Shown here in pieces: positions 43,365 through 53,592 of a stretch of 64,000 nt of DNA. The DNA is from Nitrobacter sp. Nb-311A. GTDB taxonomy: Bacteria; Pseudomonadota; Alphaproteobacteria; Rhizobiales; Xanthobacteraceae. The translations under genes were made by a program, and so were the position numbers. The DNA is taken from positions 53,974-117,973 of the forward strand of contig NZ_AAMY01000008.1 of the NCBI RefSeq assembly GCF_000152905.1. Direction: 5' to 3'. The notes beneath the pieces were generated by a model that was given only the letters and a program-made list of their open reading frames with translations, was not told the DNA's origin and did no database searches. Numbering within the stretch: the stretch's first letter is position 1; each line of letters starts with the position of its first letter.

Positions 43365-44816
43365 TCAAACCTCCCGCGCATTGGAAAACGCAAAGCTGGT
43401 CATGCGCCGGGTGTTTTCATCCAGCATCAGCGTGCGCGTGAGCGGGGGTTCGGCCCGCTGGGCACAGTTCTCGCGCTCGCAAAGGCGACAGTTGATACCG
43501 ATCGGCGTGCCTTCGGACTTGTCCAGATCCATCCCGGCCGCATAGACGAGCCTCGCGGCGTGGCGGATTTCGCAACCCAGCCCGATCGCAAAGCGCGGCT
43601 GCGCCAGCGGATGCGGCGCGACCGGCCGGCGCACCATCTGTGCGACCGAGAAGTAGCGGGCGCCGTCCGGCAGTTCGATCACCTGCGTCAACAGACGGTC
43701 CGGCGTGTCGAACGTGGAATGGACGTTCCACAGCGGACAGGTGCCGCCGAACTTGGAGAACGGGAACGTGCCGGAGGAAAATCGCTTGGAGACATTACCG
43801 GCGTTGTCGACGCGCAGCATGAAGAACGGCACGCCGCGCGCGTTGGGCCGCTGTAGCGTGGTCAGGCGGTGGCACACCTGCTCGAAGCTGGTGTTGAAGC
43901 GCTGCGCCAGTACGTGAATGTCGTAGCCGAGCGATTCCGCCGCGGCAAGGAAGGGTTGATAGGGCATCAGCGCGCAGCCGGCGAAGTAGTTCGCGAGCGT
44001 AATGCGATAGAGCCGGCGCGATATGTCGTCGAGTGCGCCGGCGCGTGCGACGATCGTATCGATAGCAGGCGCGCATTCTGAAAGCGCGATCTGAAACGCA
44101 AGCTGAAAAATGCAGCCGGGGCTGTCCACCAGCTCGGAGATCAGGAGCTGGCGGCGGTGGCGGTCGAAGCGGCGCAAGGTTTCGCGCATGACATCCACCG
44201 GCATGATGCGAGTCTGAATCGAATGCTTTTCGCGCAATCGCGTGCTGAGCGCCGCGAACAAGTCCTGTGCGGGAACGGTGATCTCGTCGCGCAATATTTC
44301 CGCGGCCTGTTCAAGTTCGGGAAAGTAGTTGCGGTTCGCTTCGATCAGATCGCGAACCCGCTCGATCGGATTGGCCTCGAAGCGTCCGCCCGCGTTTTCG
44401 TCACGGCCGGCGAACTGCGCCGCCGCCAGCGTTTCACCGCGCCTCGCTTCGGTATAGGCGGCATAGAGGCGTTGCAGCGCATGGGTCACGCCGGGGCACA
44501 GCTCCGCGAGATCTCGCAATTCCTGCTTGGGAATGTCGATCTGTCGAAACAGCGGATCGGAAAAGACCTCGTTCAACTCGGCGAAGAAACGGTCTTCATC
44601 GGCGGTGGCGAGGTCACGCAGGTCGAGATCGTAGGCCTCCGCGAGGCGAAGAAGGATTTGCGCGGTGACGGGGCGCTGGTTGCGCTCGATCAGGTTGACG
44701 TAACTCGGGGAAATGCCGAGCCCCTCCGCAAGCTGGGTCTGCGACAACCCGAGCTGTTGGCGGATGCGCCGGAATCGCGGACCGACGAAGAGTTTTTTGC
44801 CGGGATCAGGGGCCAT
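43365..44816 (-). CDS. XRE-family transcriptional regulator, ScfR/RamB type
   Basis: A 483-residue regulator. It has an N-terminal helix-turn-helix (VGPRFRRIRQQLGLSQTQLAEGLGISPSYVNLIERNQRPVTAQILLRLAEAYDL), a central IrrE/ImmA-like peptidase-fold domain with LREKHSIQTRIMP and FQLAFQIAL, and a C-terminal DUF2083 zinc-ribbon-like part (FSVAQMVRRPVAPHPLAQPRFAIGLGCEIRHAARLVYA, NCRLCERENCAQRAEPP). This is the short-chain fatty-acyl-CoA regulator/RamB class that controls glyoxylate-bypass and acetate or propionate genes. It is transcribed divergently from aceA, the usual target, and probably binds in the 185-base spacer. Confidence 0.88.
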   Translation of the reverse strand: MAPDPGKKLFVGPRFRRIRQQLGLSQTQLAEGLGISPSYVNLIERNQRPVTAQILLRLAEAYDLDLRDLATADEDRFFAELNEVFSDPLFRQIDIPKQELRDLAELCPGVTHALQRLYAAYTEARRGETLAAAQFAGRDENAGGRFEANPIERVRDLIEANRNYFPELEQAAEILRDEITVPAQDLFAALSTRLREKHSIQTRIMPVDVMRETLRRFDRHRRQLLISELVDSPGCIFQLAFQIALSECAPAIDTIVARAGALDDISRRLYRITLANYFAGCALMPYQPFLAAAESLGYDIHVLAQRFNTSFEQVCHRLTTLQRPNARGVPFFMLRVDNAGNVSKRFSSGTFPFSKFGGTCPLWNVHSTFDTPDRLLTQVIELPDGARYFSVAQMVRRPVAPHPLAQPRFAIGLGCEIRHAARLVYAAGMDLDKSEGTPIGINCRLCERENCAQRAEPPLTRTLMLDENTRRMTSFAFSNAREV

Positions 44817-44832
44817 CCTTGTTTGCGCTCGA

Positions 44833-44850
44833 TTGTAACAATTATTACAA
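44833..44850. promoter_or_regulatory. Palindrome TTGTAA-N6-TTACAA in the scfR/aceA spacer
   Basis: TTGTAA (44833-44838) and TTACAA (44845-44850) form a perfect inverted repeat 16 bases before the scfR start, in an AT-rich patch. A further GTTACA half-site occurs about 30 bases downstream (near 44875). It is a likely operator for the ScfR-type regulator, by position; the true ScfR site is not known to me well enough to compare. Confidence 0.5.
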
Positions 44851-45001
44851 TATAACGTATCTACAAGTATAGTATGTTACATGAAATCACCATTTAAGAT
44901 CAAGCTCCCTATACTAATTGCTTCGTTGAGCGTTATCTTACGGGCCACGATTGCAGTGCCGATTGCGATGCAATGTCATAAATGTGGTGTCGGAGATAAA
45001 A

Positions 45002-46309
45002 ATGGCCAGGACCTTTGAGCAGCTCGTTCCCGCCCTCGAGGGCCGGTTTGAGGGGATCAGCCGTCCCTACGGCCCGGCGGAGGTTGAGCGGCTGCGCGGC
45101 TCGGTCGAGATCATGTATACGCTGGCCGAGAGAGGCGCGAACCGGCTGTGGAAACAACTCAACGAAATGCCTTATGTGAATTCGCTCGGCGCCGTTACCG
45201 GCAATCAGGCGATGCAGCAGGCGCGAGCCGGTTTGCCCGCGATCTATCTCTCCGGCTGGCAGGTCGCCGCCGACGCCAACACCGCCGGCGCGATGTATCC
45301 GGACCAGAGCCTCTATCCAGCCAACGCCGGTCCTGAACTCTGCCGCCGCATTAACCGCACCTTCCAGCGCGCCGACCAGATCGAGCACGCCGAGGGCGGG
45401 GCGACGATCGACTGGTTCGTGCCGATCGTGGCTGACGCTGAAGCGGGTTTCGGCGGACCGCTCAACGCGTTCGAAATCATGAAGGCCTATATCGAGGCGG
45501 GTGCGGCCGGCGTCCACTTCGAGGACCAGCTCGCATCGGAAAAGAAATGCGGCCACATGGGCGGCAAGGTGCTGATACCGACCGCGGCGCATGAGCGCAA
45601 TCTGATCGCGGCGCGGCTTGCGGCCGATGTCTGCGGAGTGCCGACCCTCGTGCTGGCGCGCACCGATGCGGAGAGTGCGAAGCTGATCACGTCAGACATT
45701 GACGAGCGCGATCACGCGTTCATCACCGGCGAACGCACGGCGGAAGGCTTCTATCGCCTGAAACCTGGCACCGGCCTCGACCACTGCATCAAGCGCGGGT
45801 TGTCGTTCGCGAAATACGCCGACCTGCTGTGGTGGGAGACCTCGAAGCCGGATCTGGAGGGCGCGCGCAGGTTCGCGGAAGCCGTCAAGAAGGTCCATCC
45901 GGACAAGATGCTGGCTTACAACTGTTCGCCCTCGTTCAACTGGGAAGCCAACCTCGACAAGGCCGCCATCGCGCAGTTCCAGAAGGAGATCGCGGCGATG
46001 GGCTACAAGTTTCAGTTCGTCACGCTGGCGGGCTTCCACTCGCTCAACCACGGCATGTTCGAATTGGCGCGCGGTTACAAGACCGAGGGCATGGCGGCCT
46101 ATTCCCGTCTCCAGCAGGCGGAGTTCGCCTCGGAACAGTTCGGCTACTCGGCGACGCGCCATCAGCGCGAGGTCGGCACCGGCTACTTCGATCTGGTTTC
46201 GACCACGATCACGGCAGGCCAATCGTCGACCACCGCGCTTCACGACTCCACGGAAGCCGCACAGTTCAAATCTCAGGGCTCACCGATCAACGTTCAGGCG
46301 GCTGAGTGA
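45002..46309 (+). CDS. aceA: Isocitrate lyase
   Basis: AceA splits isocitrate into glyoxylate and succinate, the first step of the glyoxylate bypass, allowing growth on acetate or fatty acids. The 435-residue protein has [75 protein letters not shown] with the catalytic Cys near 183, and [14 protein letters not shown]. It is the alphaproteobacterial short form. The start is ATG at 45002 ([10 protein letters not shown]) with GGAGATAAAA upstream. No malate synthase gene is adjacent. Divergent from scfR, and followed by a small DUF4170-like gene. Confidence 0.96.
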   Translation: MARTFEQLVPALEGRFEGISRPYGPAEVERLRGSVEIMYTLAERGANRLWKQLNEMPYVNSLGAVTGNQAMQQARAGLPAIYLSGWQVAADANTAGAMYPDQSLYPANAGPELCRRINRTFQRADQIEHAEGGATIDWFVPIVADAEAGFGGPLNAFEIMKAYIEAGAAGVHFEDQLASEKKCGHMGGKVLIPTAAHERNLIAARLAADVCGVPTLVLARTDAESAKLITSDIDERDHAFITGERTAEGFYRLKPGTGLDHCIKRGLSFAKYADLLWWETSKPDLEGARRFAEAVKKVHPDKMLAYNCSPSFNWEANLDKAAIAQFQKEIAAMGYKFQFVTLAGFHSLNHGMFELARGYKTEGMAAYSRLQQAEFASEQFGYSATRHQREVGTGYFDLVSTTITAGQSSTTALHDSTEAAQFKSQGSPINVQAAE

Positions 46310-46335
46310 AAGCGGCGGAACAGAAGGAGGTTCTC

Positions 46336-46542
46336 ATGACCGGCAGCAATTTCTGGGTGATCGGCGGCGAATTTGGTTCAATGAACTTCCACAAGCTGGT
46401 GGAAGGCTCGGCTCAGGTGCAAGGACCGTTCAAGACGCGGCAGGAAGCCGAGGACGCCTGGAGGGTCGTGTCCGAGAAAAACCGTCACCGCGCCGGCGTG
46501 CGCTTCTCGATCGTGGAAGAGCCGAATCGCATGGCGAGCTGA
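46336..46542 (+). CDS. DUF4170-like small protein
   Basis: A 68-residue protein: MTGSNFWVIGGEFGSMNFHKLVEGSAQVQGPFKTRQEAEDAWRVVSEKNRHRAGVRFSIVEE. The FWVIGGE start, GPFxTRxEAExAWR and RFxIVEE end match the DUF4170 family of Hyphomicrobiales. Function unknown. AGGAGG lies five bases before the ATG at 46336. It is 26 bases after aceA and probably cotranscribed with it. A long inverted repeat follows 35 bases after the stop. Confidence 0.75.
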   Translation: MTGSNFWVIGGEFGSMNFHKLVEGSAQVQGPFKTRQEAEDAWRVVSEKNRHRAGVRFSIVEEPNRMAS

Positions 46543-46577
46543 CGCACATCCGTTTCAAAAAAGAAGAAGCGTCCAAG

Positions 46578-46619
46578 GAGCAACGGCCCTGCCCGGCAGA
46601 TCGGACAGGGCCGTTGCTC
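46578..46619. terminator. Long inverted repeat after the aceA unit
   Basis: GAGCAACGGCCCTG (46578-46591) pairs perfectly with CAGGGCCGTTGCTC (46606-46619) around a 14-base loop, 35 bases after the DUF4170-like stop. There is no U-run after it on the plus strand, but an A-rich run precedes it, so it would also fit termination on the opposite strand. Confidence 0.6.
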
Positions 46620-46768
46620 GTTCCGCAAAAGGGATTGTGGCCGCTCAAGAAGGGAATGCGTCATAAGTCTTTGGAGCTGAACCGTGTTTGCTCGAAATGG
46701 AGGACCTGCTAAGTTGCATGGTTACCGTCAGGTTAAAAAGGCGGCAGCGTCTGCGGGAAAGGCTACCG

Positions 46769-47314
46769 ATGTCGGATGCACCGAACATTGGAAGGGAAAC
46801 GGCGAAGCCGCTGCGGCTGCGCGACGCGCTGTGGCAGGCTCGGATCGAGGCCGCCGATCGCACCGGCGTCGTCGTTGATCTGCGCGATGCGGAAGTGGCG
46901 CGGCTTGAGATCCTGAACGAGGCGCTCGATCCGCTGTTCGCGCAAGTGCCGGATCAGATCGACCTGTTCGATCGAGGCATCAGCAAGGGAGACACACCGC
47001 GGCTGTGGGTCGACATTGTCGCCCATGTCGTGATGGGACGCGACAAGCGTTTGTACCGTTTCGTCCGGGATACCCGGCACGGCCGGATTGTGCTCGCGGA
47101 ATCTCATGAGTCGGCCGCGATCGTCAAAGCTGTCACGGATTATGTCGCTCGCCGCATGATCGAACGCGAGCGTGCGCTGTCGGCAATGCCGCCGTGGGAC
47201 CAAGCGGAGGCAAGGAAGCCGCGCCACGGATTCTGGACATTCGCGTTTGGATTCATCGCCGGCGTCGTCGTGCTTTTCGGCCTCGCGCTGTTCGCAGCGC
47301 TCAGGACTCCTTGA
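46769..47314 (+). CDS. Conserved hypothetical protein with C-terminal membrane anchor
   Basis: A 181-residue protein. The cytoplasmic part contains LRDALWQARIEAADRTGVVVDLRDAEVARLEILNEALDPLFAQVPDQIDLFDRGISKGDTPRLWVDIVAHVVMGRDKRLYRFVRDTRHGRIVLAES, and a C-terminal hydrophobic span follows (FWTFAFGFIAGVVVLFGLALFAAL). The VDIVAHVxMGRDKRxYRFxRDTRxGR block recurs in uncharacterised Bradyrhizobiaceae proteins. It is probably tail-anchored in the inner membrane. The ATG at 46769 was chosen on composition; the frame extends upstream. It stands alone. Confidence 0.7.
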   Translation: MSDAPNIGRETAKPLRLRDALWQARIEAADRTGVVVDLRDAEVARLEILNEALDPLFAQVPDQIDLFDRGISKGDTPRLWVDIVAHVVMGRDKRLYRFVRDTRHGRIVLAESHESAAIVKAVTDYVARRMIERERALSAMPPWDQAEARKPRHGFWTFAFGFIAGVVVLFGLALFAALRTP

Positions 47315-47319
47315 GGGGA

Positions 47320-47385
47320 CAGCGTTTTTCGACGTCGATACCGGTTGGCGTAAAGAAAACGAGTCAAATCACAGAGCCCGAGTCT
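47320..47385 (+). repeat. Partial GTTTTTCGACGT repeat copy
   Basis: A degenerate copy: CAGCGTTTTTCGACGTCGATACCGGTTGGCGTAAAGAAAACGAGTCAAATCA aligns with the core of the B-type repeats, with the distal hairpin end missing. It starts just after the stop of the previous gene. Confidence 0.65.
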
Positions 47386-47443
47386 TGCGCCGCTTCCGTG
47401 GAGCGTTGAAAGATTCGAGCCGCCGCGATCGCGATAGTCAGGG

Positions 47444-48622
47444 TCATTTCCCCGCCGGTGTGATCCGCAGGAGGCGTCCGGCGGCGCTATCGGTCAAAAG
47501 CCACAACGCGCCGTCCGGCCCTTGGCGGACGTCGCGGATGCGCTCGTTAAGGTCCTGGAGAAGGCGTTCCTCGCCCGTGACTTCATTGCCCTTGAGCGAG
47601 AGCCGCACCAACATCTTGCCCGAGAGTGCACCGATGAAAAGGCTCCCTTTCCACGACGGAAACAGCGTGCCGGTATAGAAGGCCATGCCGGAGGGCGAGA
47701 TCGACGGCACCCAGTACTTCACGGGCTGCTCCATGCCCTCCTTTGCGGTGCTGGCATGAATCCTCGCGCCGTTATAATCGATTCCATAGCCGATCACCGG
47801 CCAGCCGTAGTTCTTTCCCCTGCCGATGATGTTGACCTCGTCACCACCGCGGGGGCCGTGCTCAACCTCCCAAAGGTCACCGGTCGCCGGATCGATAGCG
47901 AGCCCCTGTTCGTTACGGTGCCCGTAGCTCCAGATTTCTGGTTTGGCGCCGGCGCGACCGACGAACGGATTGTCAGCAGGCGCCGAACCATCGGACGCGA
48001 TACGAATCACTTTGCCGAGGTGGTTGGCGAGATTCTGCGCCTCATCGCGATGATTGAAATGCTCACCGAGCGTCACGAACAGGTTGCCGTCGTCAGCTTG
48101 CGCGATGCGACAGCCATAATGGTTACCCGACGACAGCGGACCCTCCTGGCGGAAGATGATTTCGACGTCCTGAAGGCGATCCTCGCCCAATTTGGCGCGT
48201 GCAACGGCGGTTCGCCCGCCGCCTTCCGCCCGCTCCGCGAAGCAGAAATAGAGGGTCCGGTTAGCCGCGAACGACTTGTCCAGCACAACGTCCAGCAGCC
48301 CGCCCTGACCGGAGGCCCAAACGGCCGGCACATTCTTGAGCGGCTGCGATAGATCGCCATCGCGGCTGACGAGACGCAAGCGTCCTGGCCGTTCCGTGAC
48401 CAGTATCCGCCCGTCCGGCAGCAAAGCCAGTCCCCAGGGGTGGACGAGGCCACTGGCGATGGTTGAAACCTGGATCGGCCCGGCTGACGACCGGAACGAT
48501 TTGCTTTCACTGTGCGCGTCGGCAGCGAAGACAGTCGCGAGGACGACTGCGGTCAGTATGGCCGTCGTCCGTCCGATTGGTGTTTTGATCGAGCGGCGCC
48601 GCGAGGTCACGCGGAGAGACAT
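47444..48622 (-). CDS. PQQ-dependent sugar dehydrogenase, soluble type (exported)
   Basis: A 392-residue exported protein of the glucose/sorbosone dehydrogenase six-blade propeller family, which oxidises aldoses or related sugars with PQQ in the periplasm. Visible motifs are GLVHPWGLALLPDGRILVTERPGRLRLV, GGLLDVVLDKSFAANRTLYFCFAE, SSGNHYGCRIAQADDGNLFVTLGEHF, SYGHRNEQGLAIDPATGDLWEVEHGPRGGDEVNII and GKNYGWPVI. The last two blocks bind PQQ and calcium in relatives. A signal peptide (MSLRVTSRRRSIKTPIGRTTAILTAVVLATVFAADAHSE) fits. The start is uncertain: 48622 and 48655 both lack a strong ribosome site. Confidence 0.85.
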   Translation of the reverse strand: MSLRVTSRRRSIKTPIGRTTAILTAVVLATVFAADAHSESKSFRSSAGPIQVSTIASGLVHPWGLALLPDGRILVTERPGRLRLVSRDGDLSQPLKNVPAVWASGQGGLLDVVLDKSFAANRTLYFCFAERAEGGGRTAVARAKLGEDRLQDVEIIFRQEGPLSSGNHYGCRIAQADDGNLFVTLGEHFNHRDEAQNLANHLGKVIRIASDGSAPADNPFVGRAGAKPEIWSYGHRNEQGLAIDPATGDLWEVEHGPRGGDEVNIIGRGKNYGWPVIGYGIDYNGARIHASTAKEGMEQPVKYWVPSISPSGMAFYTGTLFPSWKGSLFIGALSGKMLVRLSLKGNEVTGEERLLQDLNERIRDVRQGPDGALWLLTDSAAGRLLRITPAGK

Positions 48623-48675
48623 GGGATCGCCGTCACAAAATCGCGAGGAAGCCATGTGAACTGCACGGGAGCGCT

Positions 48676-48855
48676 TCAGATCCCGATCGGCATCGCTATC
48701 GCGACCTTGATCGACATCATCGCGAAAGCGACGGAAAGAACCACTGCAAAGGCCGCAATCGCCAGTGAAGCAGCTACCGCATTGGTCAGACGTGCGGACG
48801 CGACCGGTGCGAAGCGTCCTCCAAACCATCCGCTCGAACCCGACGATCGCATCAT
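48676..48855 (-). CDS. Possible small single-span membrane protein
   Basis: A 59-residue frame. Its polar N-terminus (MMRSSGSSGWFGGRFAP) is followed by a long hydrophobic stretch (AVAASLAIAAFAVVLSVAFAMMSI). The two adjacent ATGs at 48855 are preceded by GGAGATTCGAC, a good ribosome site. It lies just upstream of the sugar dehydrogenase gene on the same strand. Not recognised; small frames of this kind are often spurious. Confidence 0.4.
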   Translation of the reverse strand: MMRSSGSSGWFGGRFAPVASARLTNAVAASLAIAAFAVVLSVAFAMMSIKVAIAMPIGI

Positions 48856-49003
48856 GTCGAATCTCCACAAGCACTGGCGAATCACCCCAGCCTGGACAAG
48901 CTTTCACCAAGCGCGGGCAGGATTGGGGCAAGTCGAATGAGGCCAAACGGTTCCCCCAGCTGCGATATCGAAGCCAGCTCTTAAGCCCGATGCGGGTGGC
49001 GGA

Positions 49004-49654
49004 TCAGGTCCTGGCGATTCCGACCGCGGCCTCGCCCGAAGGAACCGCGTTGCCAACCATGGTCACAAAGCCGGGCTGCTGTTCAATCCGCTGCAGCCAG
49101 GCGCGGATCGATGGGAACGCCGCGAGTTCGAAATCACATCGGTCCGCGACATGAGTGTAGGCGTAAAGTGCGACATCGGCGATGGTAAGCCGGCCGGCGG
49201 CGAAAAAGTCATTGGTTCTGAGATGGTTTTCCATGACCTGGAGGGCGGCATAGCCGCGCTCCATCCAGTCTTCCAACGCGTGAGTCTGCAGATCGCGGCC
49301 ACCTTTGACCAGCGACAGCCAGAAATAGGCAGCGCCAATATTGGGCTCCAGCGCATGCTGTTCGAAGAACATCCATTGCAGTGCTTCGGCGCGCTCGATC
49401 GGCGAATCCGGCTCCAATGCAGTTCCGATCGCGACATACCACAGGATGGCATTTGACTCCGCGAGGTAGCGCCCTTCTGCCACCTCCAGCAACGGCACCT
49501 GTCCGCTCGGGTTCTTCGCGAGAAAATCCGGCGTGCGGCTTTCGCCGCGCAGGATATCGATTTCGATCGTATGATAAGGCACGTCAAGGAAAGTCAGCGC
49601 GAGGCGAACCTTATAGCTGTTTCCCGAACGCTGCATCGAATAAAGCTTGTACAT
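49004..49654 (-). CDS. Glutathione S-transferase family protein
   Basis: A 216-residue GST. The N-terminal thioredoxin-fold domain is MYKLYSMQRSGNSYKVRLALTFLDVPYHTIEID with a Ser/Asn at the active position, followed by NPSGQVPLLEVAEGRYLAESNAILWYVAI, where PxLEVAEGRxLAESNAI binds the gamma-glutamyl part of glutathione. The C-terminal helical domain ends with PSIRAWLQRIEQQPGFVTM. The substrate is unknown. It stands alone. Confidence 0.9.
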   Translation of the reverse strand: MYKLYSMQRSGNSYKVRLALTFLDVPYHTIEIDILRGESRTPDFLAKNPSGQVPLLEVAEGRYLAESNAILWYVAIGTALEPDSPIERAEALQWMFFEQHALEPNIGAAYFWLSLVKGGRDLQTHALEDWMERGYAALQVMENHLRTNDFFAAGRLTIADVALYAYTHVADRCDFELAAFPSIRAWLQRIEQQPGFVTMVGNAVPSGEAAVGIART

Positions 49655-49776
49655 TCGCGTGGCCCTGATGTCGCGGTGAGGCTACCCGTTCGTATCTGAC
49701 AATGAGGATGGCGTCGAACCGACGCAAGACCTCGATGGCGCATCTCGAGGTAGGCGACAAGCCGCGCAACACGACG

Positions 49777-49817
49777 AGAGCATGATCCCGATTCAACGAA
49801 GTTGAACCAGGCTCTAG
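49777..49817. repeat. Short A-type repeat remnant
   Basis: GAGCATGATCCCGATTCAACG joins AAGTTGAACCAGGCTCTAG. The middle of the full repeat, including the AAAACCGG and AAAAAGATAAG blocks, is absent. The remnant still forms an imperfect hairpin. Confidence 0.7.
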
Positions 49818-49876
49818 CCGGGAACTGCTGTCATCCGGGGATCTTTCGGAAAATCATTCCGTCCGCAAAGCGCCGA

Positions 49877-51133
49877 TCACAACATTGCGTTGGAAGCGCC
49901 ACTGTCCAAACGTGAGCTGTCTGCCCTGGCGGCGCGATCGCGATATTGAATGATCCCGTAAAGTACGATCATCGCGATGAGCGCGAGAGGAATGCCGGTC
50001 GCGCTGCTGACTCCCCGCGTCACCAGAGGCGCCAACCATACCGCCGCCAGCGCCGTGATCTCGTAACGTCTCGCGCCGTGCTTCGCGATGGCGACTGCCA
50101 TGAAAGCGATCGCCGGTCCCAGGATCATCAGGTCGTAATCGAGGACGTGTGGCGAGGCCAACGCCGTGGCAACGCTGAGCGCCGCAGCCTTGATGTCATT
50201 GTCGCGCGAGCTGCGCCAGACCTGCGCCACGCTGCCGATAACGACGGCCGAGAGCACACCTTGAACCGCATAGGCAAGGGACACGCTGCCGCCCCACATC
50301 CGTACGGCCGCAAAGACGCTTTGCAGCTTTTCGAACCCCACGTCGCCATCCTGCAGCAGCATCTTGCGAGAGAGTTCGGTGGACGCCGCGAAAGCCGTCC
50401 AGATATCCGGCCCGAATACCGCCATCGTTCCCAAGATCAACGCTGCCACGGTCATCGCTGCCGCGCCGATGCTTCGCCATTGACCGGCGGCGAGCAGGAC
50501 GACAGGGATCACCAGTCCGAACTGCGGCTTGTAGGCCAGCAGGCCGAACAATATGCCGGCCAGAATCGGCCGGCGCGGCAGTACGAGCAATGCTCCGCCC
50601 AATAGCGCTGCTGTCAGAAAGCCATTCTGACCGTGCCCCAGATTGATGAAGACTGCCGGAAAAGCGGCGGTCGCCAGCAGGCCGAGAACGGTATGGCTAC
50701 GTTTCAACGGCCCGGTCAGCAAGATAGCGCATATCACGGCAAAGTAGAGCGCGAACGTGACGAACTGCCAGACCGTCAGCGCGGACAGATAGGAAAACGC
50801 GGCTAGCGGCGCTGCGATAAGCAAAAAAAAGGGAGGATAGAACCACGCATAATAGGGCGCATGCGTTCCGAACAACTGACGTTCGCGGGCATAGTGGATC
50901 GTCATGTCGTAGACGCTTACGGCGCGATCATCGAGCGCTAATGATCCCGCGGCATAAAAGCTGGCGAAATCCGTGCCGAGCGGCTTGCCGTTGATGTCCA
51001 ACAGGCCGCGGGACAAAACGATCCAGCTGATGATGGCCAGTGCGTAAGCAATCAGCAGGATCAGGCTGTAGGTGCGCAGCCGCGCCGCCGTCAACCACCC
51101 GCCGCTTTGAAATTGTCTCCAGAAAGACGCCAT
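49877..51133 (-). CDS. GT87-family polyprenol-linked mannosyltransferase-like membrane protein
   Basis: A 418-residue integral membrane protein with about ten hydrophobic spans. The start MASFWRQFQSGGWLTAARL is followed by a span, then a periplasmic loop GKPLGTDFASFYAAGSLALDDRAVSVYD with the GxDFxxFYAAG motif, and PYYAWFYPPFFLLIAAP, where YPPFFLL is typical. These are hallmarks of GT87 (DUF2029), which transfer sugars from polyprenyl phosphate in the periplasm. The acceptor is unknown. The gene is not in an operon. Confidence 0.82.
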   Translation of the reverse strand: MASFWRQFQSGGWLTAARLRTYSLILLIAYALAIISWIVLSRGLLDINGKPLGTDFASFYAAGSLALDDRAVSVYDMTIHYARERQLFGTHAPYYAWFYPPFFLLIAAPLAAFSYLSALTVWQFVTFALYFAVICAILLTGPLKRSHTVLGLLATAAFPAVFINLGHGQNGFLTAALLGGALLVLPRRPILAGILFGLLAYKPQFGLVIPVVLLAAGQWRSIGAAAMTVAALILGTMAVFGPDIWTAFAASTELSRKMLLQDGDVGFEKLQSVFAAVRMWGGSVSLAYAVQGVLSAVVIGSVAQVWRSSRDNDIKAAALSVATALASPHVLDYDLMILGPAIAFMAVAIAKHGARRYEITALAAVWLAPLVTRGVSSATGIPLALIAMIVLYGIIQYRDRAARADSSRLDSGASNAML

Positions 51134-51319
51134 CGGGCCGCGACGGGAGCGAGTGAATACGGGGCGGACATTAGGCGTCCCCGCTTAATTTTCCCTGAAA
51201 CGGCATTGTCGCGGGGCGTCCATCGCAAGCTTCTTGCGGTGCAACTTAACGCACACTAATGTGTTGCGATCCCAATCACTGAAATTGCGTGGGAAAGGGT
51301 GATCGACCACGCTTGCTAG

Positions 51320-52531
<1,212 letters not shown>

Positions 52532-52735
52532 GTCCTAAATTCTGTTCAGAATAGATTCATGTCCGCGGCAGCAATACTCGCCCAAGTCTGGAGAGGCTTC
52601 TTGATGTTCATTAAGTTTTAGCAACGTGCCAGCATGTTGATGAGATAAATGTGGCGATCGCCTTGTTTTGGACACGGCGGTTCCATCATGTCCCACGCCT
52701 TTACCGATTCCCAACCGATTCCAGTGGAGACCGTT

Positions 52736-53284
52736 ATGAACTTCCCAAAACTTCTTGCCGTGGCCGCCGTGACGCTCGTCGCGTCCGTTGCGGGCGCCCA
52801 AGCCCAATATCGTCCCGTTCAGGCCGGTGTCCTCGAATGTGAGGGCGGCCAGAACGTGGGCTATCTGGTTGGTTCGAGAACAGAGCTGCAATGCATTTTC
52901 CGCAGCAGCACCGGAGCGCCGCCTGAACCTTACATCGCGCGCGTCCAGCGCTTTGGCCTTGACCTTGGCATCACCCAGCAGACGGGCTTGGCATGGATGG
53001 TCCATGCGCCGGGTGGCCGGCTGGGCCGCGGAGCGCTTGCCGGTCACTTCGGCGGGGTCGGCGCCAACGCGACGGTCGGAGTCGGAATCGGCGCCAACCT
53101 GCTGGTCGGCGGCTCCAACAATTCGATCTCGCTGCAGCCGCTGAGCCTGCAGGGCCAGACCGGTCTTGGCGCCGTGGCTGGCATCGTCGATGTCGATCTG
53201 CGCCCGGCGGATCTGCGTATGGCGCCGCGCTACAGGCGGCATCGGCATCACCATCGCCACCATCATCATCGGCACCATCACTGA
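52736..53284 (+). CDS. DUF992 exported protein with His-rich C-terminus
   Basis: A 182-residue exported protein. The signal peptide MNFPKLLAVAAVTLVASVAGAQAQ is followed by the DUF992 core (VQAGVLECEGGQNVGYLVGSRTELQCIFRSS, YIARVQRFGLDLGITQQTGLAWMVHAP, GANATVGVGIGANLLVGGSNNSISLQPLSLQGQTGLGAVAGI). The family is found in Hyphomicrobiales, without known function. Unusual here is the final run rich in His (HRHHHRHHHHRHHH pattern), not required by the family, which may bind metal. GGAG precedes the ATG at 52736. A terminator follows. Confidence 0.85.
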   Translation: MNFPKLLAVAAVTLVASVAGAQAQYRPVQAGVLECEGGQNVGYLVGSRTELQCIFRSSTGAPPEPYIARVQRFGLDLGITQQTGLAWMVHAPGGRLGRGALAGHFGGVGANATVGVGIGANLLVGGSNNSISLQPLSLQGQTGLGAVAGIVDVDLRPADLRMAPRYRRHRHHHRHHHHRHHH

Positions 53285-53304
53285 CCGGATCTGACGACCA
53301 TAGG

Positions 53305-53322
53305 GGCCCGCGAAAGCGGGCC
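53305..53322 (+). terminator. Hairpin terminator of the DUF992 gene
   Basis: GGCCCGC (53305-53311) and GCGGGCC (53316-53322) form a 7-bp stem with a GAAA tetraloop, 20 bases after the stop codon, followed by TCATTGCTTATGG rather than a strong U-run. Confidence 0.7.
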
Positions 53323-53345
53323 TCATTGCTTATGGCTTACGGCTT

Positions 53346-53592
53346 TATAGCGTTTTCGAGCGAAGTGGAATCCGGTTCGCGTGAAGAAAACGCGTCAAAG
53401 CATAAAGATAGAGACTTTCACCGTTTCCATGAAGCGGTGAAAGTCTCTAGGTGTTTAATCCCAGCATGTGATGGCTTGGCTGACGGGATCAGAAGCGAGC
53501 CTCTATGGCTTGATTTAACATGTTTCCTTCACGCGAACCGGGATCCATCCTCGGATCAAGCCCGAGGATATGTTCGCTCGAAAACGTTACAA
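53346..53592. repeat. Second inverted pair of B-type repeats (247 bp) and downstream non-coding tail
   Basis: A forward copy (53346 to about 53449) ends in a perfect 13-bp hairpin GAGACTTTCACCG/CGGTGAAAGTCTC. A reverse copy (about 53495-53592) with the extra CCTCGGATCAAGCCCGAGG hairpin follows after a 45-base spacer. The rest of the gap to 53779 carries a start-less open frame on the minus strand that reads like repeat-associated sequence, with no recognised gene. Confidence 0.75.
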
